A stretch of DNA of 7,645 nucleotides from Thermomonas sp. (GTDB taxonomy: Bacteria; Pseudomonadota; Gammaproteobacteria; Xanthomonadales; Xanthomonadaceae), in assembly GCA_024711415.1 (NCBI GenBank), contig JANJSW010000185.1:1-7645 (forward strand), in the 5' to 3' direction. Position 1 is the first letter of the stretch. Each line of letters opens with the position of its first letter. The notes under the pieces are model-generated. The model was not told where the DNA came from. It saw nothing but the letters and a program-made list of their open reading frames with translations, and did not search any database. Below are positions 6,074 through 7,645 of this stretch, piece by piece. Made by a program: the position numbers and the translations under genes.

Positions 6074-6798
6074 AACCGGCGCAGGTGCGCGGCGACCTCG
6101 GGCATCGCCGCCTGCAGCGTGCGTGCGTCGCTGAAGTGGTATTCGGTACACACCGCGAAGAATTCCTCCGGCGCTTCCGCGGCATAGGGGTCGATGGCGG
6201 TGTCGTGGCCGGCGTCCACCTCGGCGCAGAAACCGTCGTAGGCACGCTGGAAATCCGCCGCCCACTGCCGCTGCCAGTCGCGCGGCAGCGGCGGGGTGCC
6301 GTCCATCGCGCCGTCCAGTGCGTCGAGTTTGTGCGCGATCTCGTGCGCGGCCACGCAGAAGCCGTCGTTCGGTGCGGCGATGTCGCTGCGCACGTCGGCC
6401 CAGGACAGGATCACCGGGCCACGCTCCCAGGCTTCGCCGATCAGCTCCTCCGCGCCTTCATGGAGGATGCCTTGGGCGTCGACGTGGCTGCGCCGGGCGC
6501 GGAACGCGGCCGGGTACACCAGCAGCTCCTTCCAGCCGTACAGGCCTTCGCGGCCGAACTCGAGCAGCGGCATGCAGCACAGCATCGCCAGCCGCAGCCG
6601 CTGCACTTCGTCCAGGCGTAGCCCGTGCAGGGGGGTGATGGCCTTGTCGGCCAGGAACTCGGCGGCCAGCGCGTGCAGGCGCTGCTGGCGCGAAGGGTCA
6701 AGGTTGCGCAGCCACGGCAAACCGGCCGCGGCCTGCCGGCACAGCGCGGGATCAAGTGCAGGAGCGGTGCGCGGACGGCGCGGGAACGGCCAGATCAC
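6049..6798 (-). CDS. mtfA: MtfA-type zinc peptidase (DgsA/Mlc anti-repressor family)
   Basis: This M90-family metallopeptidase is related to E. coli MtfA, which binds the glucose repressor Mlc and so relieves repression of ptsG. The product is 249 residues, close to the E. coli length. The zinc site is complete: His152-Glu153-x-x-His156 in AAHEIAHKLDALDG, and Glu212 in EEFFAVCTEYHFS as third ligand. Tyr205 in DPYAAEAPEE matches the conserved tyrosine near the site. The N-terminal half (about 20-100, including LPWL, LRLAMLCCMPLLEFG and YGWKELLVYP) is also typical. No signal peptide is seen, so it acts in the cytoplasm. The start is a GTG at 6798 with no clear ribosome site, 15 nt after the stop of the exported-protein gene, which suggests coupled translation. 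Whether an Mlc-like partner exists in this organism cannot be seen here; the peptidase fold is certain, the regulatory role is inferred. Confidence 0.93.
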   Translation of the reverse strand: MIWPFPRRPRTAPALDPALCRQAAAGLPWLRNLDPSRQQRLHALAAEFLADKAITPLHGLRLDEVQRLRLAMLCCMPLLEFGREGLYGWKELLVYPAAFRARRSHVDAQGILHEGAEELIGEAWERGPVILSWADVRSDIAAPNDGFCVAAHEIAHKLDALDGAMDGTPPLPRDWQRQWAADFQRAYDGFCAEVDAGHDTAIDPYAAEAPEEFFAVCTEYHFSDARTLQAAMPEVAAHLRRFYGAPLLG

Positions 6799-6813
6799 GC
6801 GGAACCGGATCGC

Positions 6814-7110
6814 TCAGCGGAACATGCCGGGCAGGAAGCTGTGGAAGCGCGACGGCATCGCGCGGCTGTCGCCGGAGGCGCGGGCCGGGCCCGGTGCCTG
6901 CGCCTTCGGGCGTGGCGCGCGCGGCGTATGCGCGGCGGCAGCGGTGACGTCGAGGTCGGCCTCGTCCAGCCGCTCCATCGACGCCGGCTGGGGCTCCGCC
7001 GGCGGGGTGCTTTCCGGTGTCATCTGCCGCAGCTCGCTGGCGCCGGCATGGCCAAAGGCGCCCGTCAGGGCAAGGCAGACCAGCAGCTGTCGCGTCGTGG
7101 GCAGGCGCAT
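6814..7110 (-). CDS. Small exported protein of unknown function
   Basis: The product is 98 residues. The N-terminus is a Sec signal peptide: basic MRLPTTR, a hydrophobic core (QLLVCLALTGAFG), then HAGA with likely cleavage after Ala24. Cys12 lies inside the core without a lipobox, so it is not a lipoprotein. The mature part of about 74 residues is rich in Pro, Ala and Arg, has an acidic patch (ERLDEADLD, 46-54), and ends in a compact hydrophobic tail SRFHSFLPGMFR. No known domain is recognised. It would be periplasmic or secreted. The ATG at 7110 has a modest ribosome site (GGTGA, 6 nt spacing). The mtfA-like gene starts 15 nt after its stop, so the two probably share a transcript starting in 7111-7234. 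Codon third positions are GC-rich like the neighbours', supporting a real gene. Confidence 0.75.
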   Translation of the reverse strand: MRLPTTRQLLVCLALTGAFGHAGASELRQMTPESTPPAEPQPASMERLDEADLDVTAAAAHTPRAPRPKAQAPGPARASGDSRAMPSRFHSFLPGMFR

Positions 7111-7158
7111 GGAGGGTCACCGGAAGAATGGGCGTACGCAGCGCACGACCCGCTCGTG

Positions 7159-7166
7159 ACTATAAC
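7159..7166. promoter_or_regulatory. AT-rich -10 region shared by divergent genes
   Basis: The only AT-rich patch in the 124-bp gap is ACTATAAC. On the plus strand TATAAC (7161-7166) could be a -10 box for the DAK2 gene, with a start near 7173 and a leader of about 62 nt. On the minus strand TATAGT (7159-7164) could serve the exported protein-mtfA pair, with a start near 7152. No good -35 hexamer is visible for either direction, so activator-dependent or weak promoters are possible. Confidence 0.4.
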
Positions 7167-7219
7167 AGCCGGTCGCGCCTGTCGATGTTGCGACGCAGCA
7201 GGCGCGGATGCGGCCGGCT
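7167..7219 (+). other. Nested stem-loop in the leader of the DAK2-domain gene
   Basis: CGCGCCTG (7174-7181) pairs perfectly with CAGGCGCG (7199-7206). Outside this, AGCCGG (7167-7172) pairs with CCGGCT (7214-7219) across a small asymmetric bulge. The inner loop can hold a 3-bp pairing (TCG/CGA, 7182-7184 with 7191-7193). The structure sits between the candidate -10 and the ATG at 7235. If the transcript starts near 7173, the 8-bp stem would be in the mRNA leader, 28 nt before the start codon. No known riboswitch class is recognised. Confidence 0.35.
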
Positions 7220-7234
7220 CTGCACACTGGCGGC

Positions 7235-7645
7235 ATGTCCGATACCGCCCTTGCCGCCAGCGCCACGCCCGCCGCCGTCACCGCCGCCGCGCTGCGCCGC
7301 GCCCTGATCGCCGGCGCCCGCCGGGTCATCGCCGCGCGCGACGAGCTCAACCGCATCAACGTGTTCCCGGTGCCCGACGGCGATACCGGCAGCAACCTCG
7401 CCTCGACCCTGGGCAGCGTGCTGCACGGCGCGCTGAGCCGGCGCAGCCGCCATGCCGGCGAACTGCTGCTGCGGGTGGGCAACGACGCGATCGACGGCGC
7501 GCGCGGCAATTCCGGCGCGATCATGGCGCAGTTCCTGATGGGCCTGGGCGAGCAGGCGCGTGCGTTGTCGCAGCTCGACGCCGGCGAACTGGCGGCGGCG
7601 GTGCGACGCGGCGCGGACAGCGCGCGCGCGGCGCTGGCGCAGCCG
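7235..7645 (+). CDS. DAK2-domain protein, FakA/DhaL-like (5' part, cut by window end)
   Basis: The frame is open for 137 codons from the ATG at 7235 to the window edge. INVFPVPDGDTGSN (41-54) is the DhaL/DAK2 nucleotide-binding signature, in which the aspartates (Asp48, Asp50) hold Mg-ATP. The second signature GARGNSGAI follows at 88-96, then AQFLMGLGEQ. This domain is found in FakA, which phosphorylates fatty acids bound to FakB (DegV family) for use in phospholipid synthesis, and in the DhaL subunit of dihydroxyacetone kinase. The spacing and the NxFPVPDGDTGxN form favour the FakA/YloV type. In related bacteria such proteins may be fused to a C-terminal DegV domain; the missing part would show this. 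Residues 1-15 are an Ala/Thr-rich lead before the conserved helix. The ribosome site (TGGCGG) is weak. Confidence 0.9.
   Translation, partial: MSDTALAASATPAAVTAAALRRALIAGARRVIAARDELNRINVFPVPDGDTGSNLASTLGSVLHGALSRRSRHAGELLLRVGNDAIDGARGNSGAIMAQFLMGLGEQARALSQLDAGELAAAVRRGADSARAALAQP

Noticed and set aside
5093..6265. Minus-strand frame (390 codons) opposite the SDR gene
   Set aside because: It is antisense to a clear Rossmann protein and overlaps the mtfA-like gene in another frame; no domain is recognisable.
1..7645. Search for mobile elements, CRISPR arrays, phage genes, toxin-antitoxin pairs or a defence island
   Set aside because: No transposase, integrase, regularly spaced repeats, terminal inverted repeats or nuclease/effector domains are seen. 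Composition is even across the window and the genes are ordinary core functions.

Overview
The window is high-GC, tightly packed proteobacterial DNA. The gene set is a divergent MarR regulator beside hppD-hmgA, a single-domain NhaA, an MtfA-type peptidase and a DAK2-domain protein. Together with the GC-rich third codon positions and the GTG starts, this points to a gammaproteobacterium of the Xanthomonadaceae/Lysobacteraceae (Lysobacter, Luteimonas or Xanthomonas relatives). That placement is inferred from protein character, not from a database search. I see no mobile element, CRISPR array, tRNA or rRNA, and no gene-free stretch longer than about 125 bases.

Left part (1-3140): the last 24 codons of a membrane protein, possibly a POT/MFS transporter, end at 75. 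Two strong hairpins separate it from a convergent MarR-family regulator (157-630, minus). Divergent from that regulator is the tyrosine/phenylalanine catabolic pair hppD (716-1801) and hmgA (1845-3140). HppD converts 4-hydroxyphenylpyruvate to homogentisate, and HmgA opens the ring to maleylacetoacetate. All iron ligands are present in both enzymes. A perfect 9+2+9 inverted repeat (662-681) lies between the -35 and -10 elements of the hppD promoter and is the obvious MarR operator. The last two pathway enzymes, maleylacetoacetate isomerase and fumarylacetoacetase, are not in this window.

Middle part (3153-6073): a 240-residue protein of unknown function (minus) faces hmgA tail to tail. Divergent from it is nhaA (Na+/H+ antiporter), whose ATG lies only 6 nt after a TATACT box and which may therefore be leaderless. 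The nhaA stop overlaps (GTGA) the GTG start of an atypical extended SDR that lacks the usual catalytic tyrosine.

Right part (6049-7645): a minus-strand pair consists of a 98-residue exported protein followed 15 nt later by an MtfA-type zinc peptidase. The 3' end of the peptidase gene overlaps the end of the SDR gene by 25 nt, inside an 8-bp hairpin. Divergent from the pair, the window ends inside a DAK2-domain (FakA/DhaL-like) protein whose leader can fold into a nested stem-loop.

Overall this is core metabolic and housekeeping DNA, not an accessory island, and I do not see a convincing new multi-gene system. The best follow-up points are the MarR operator, the unknown 240-residue protein, the nhaA-SDR coupling, and the exported protein paired with MtfA.
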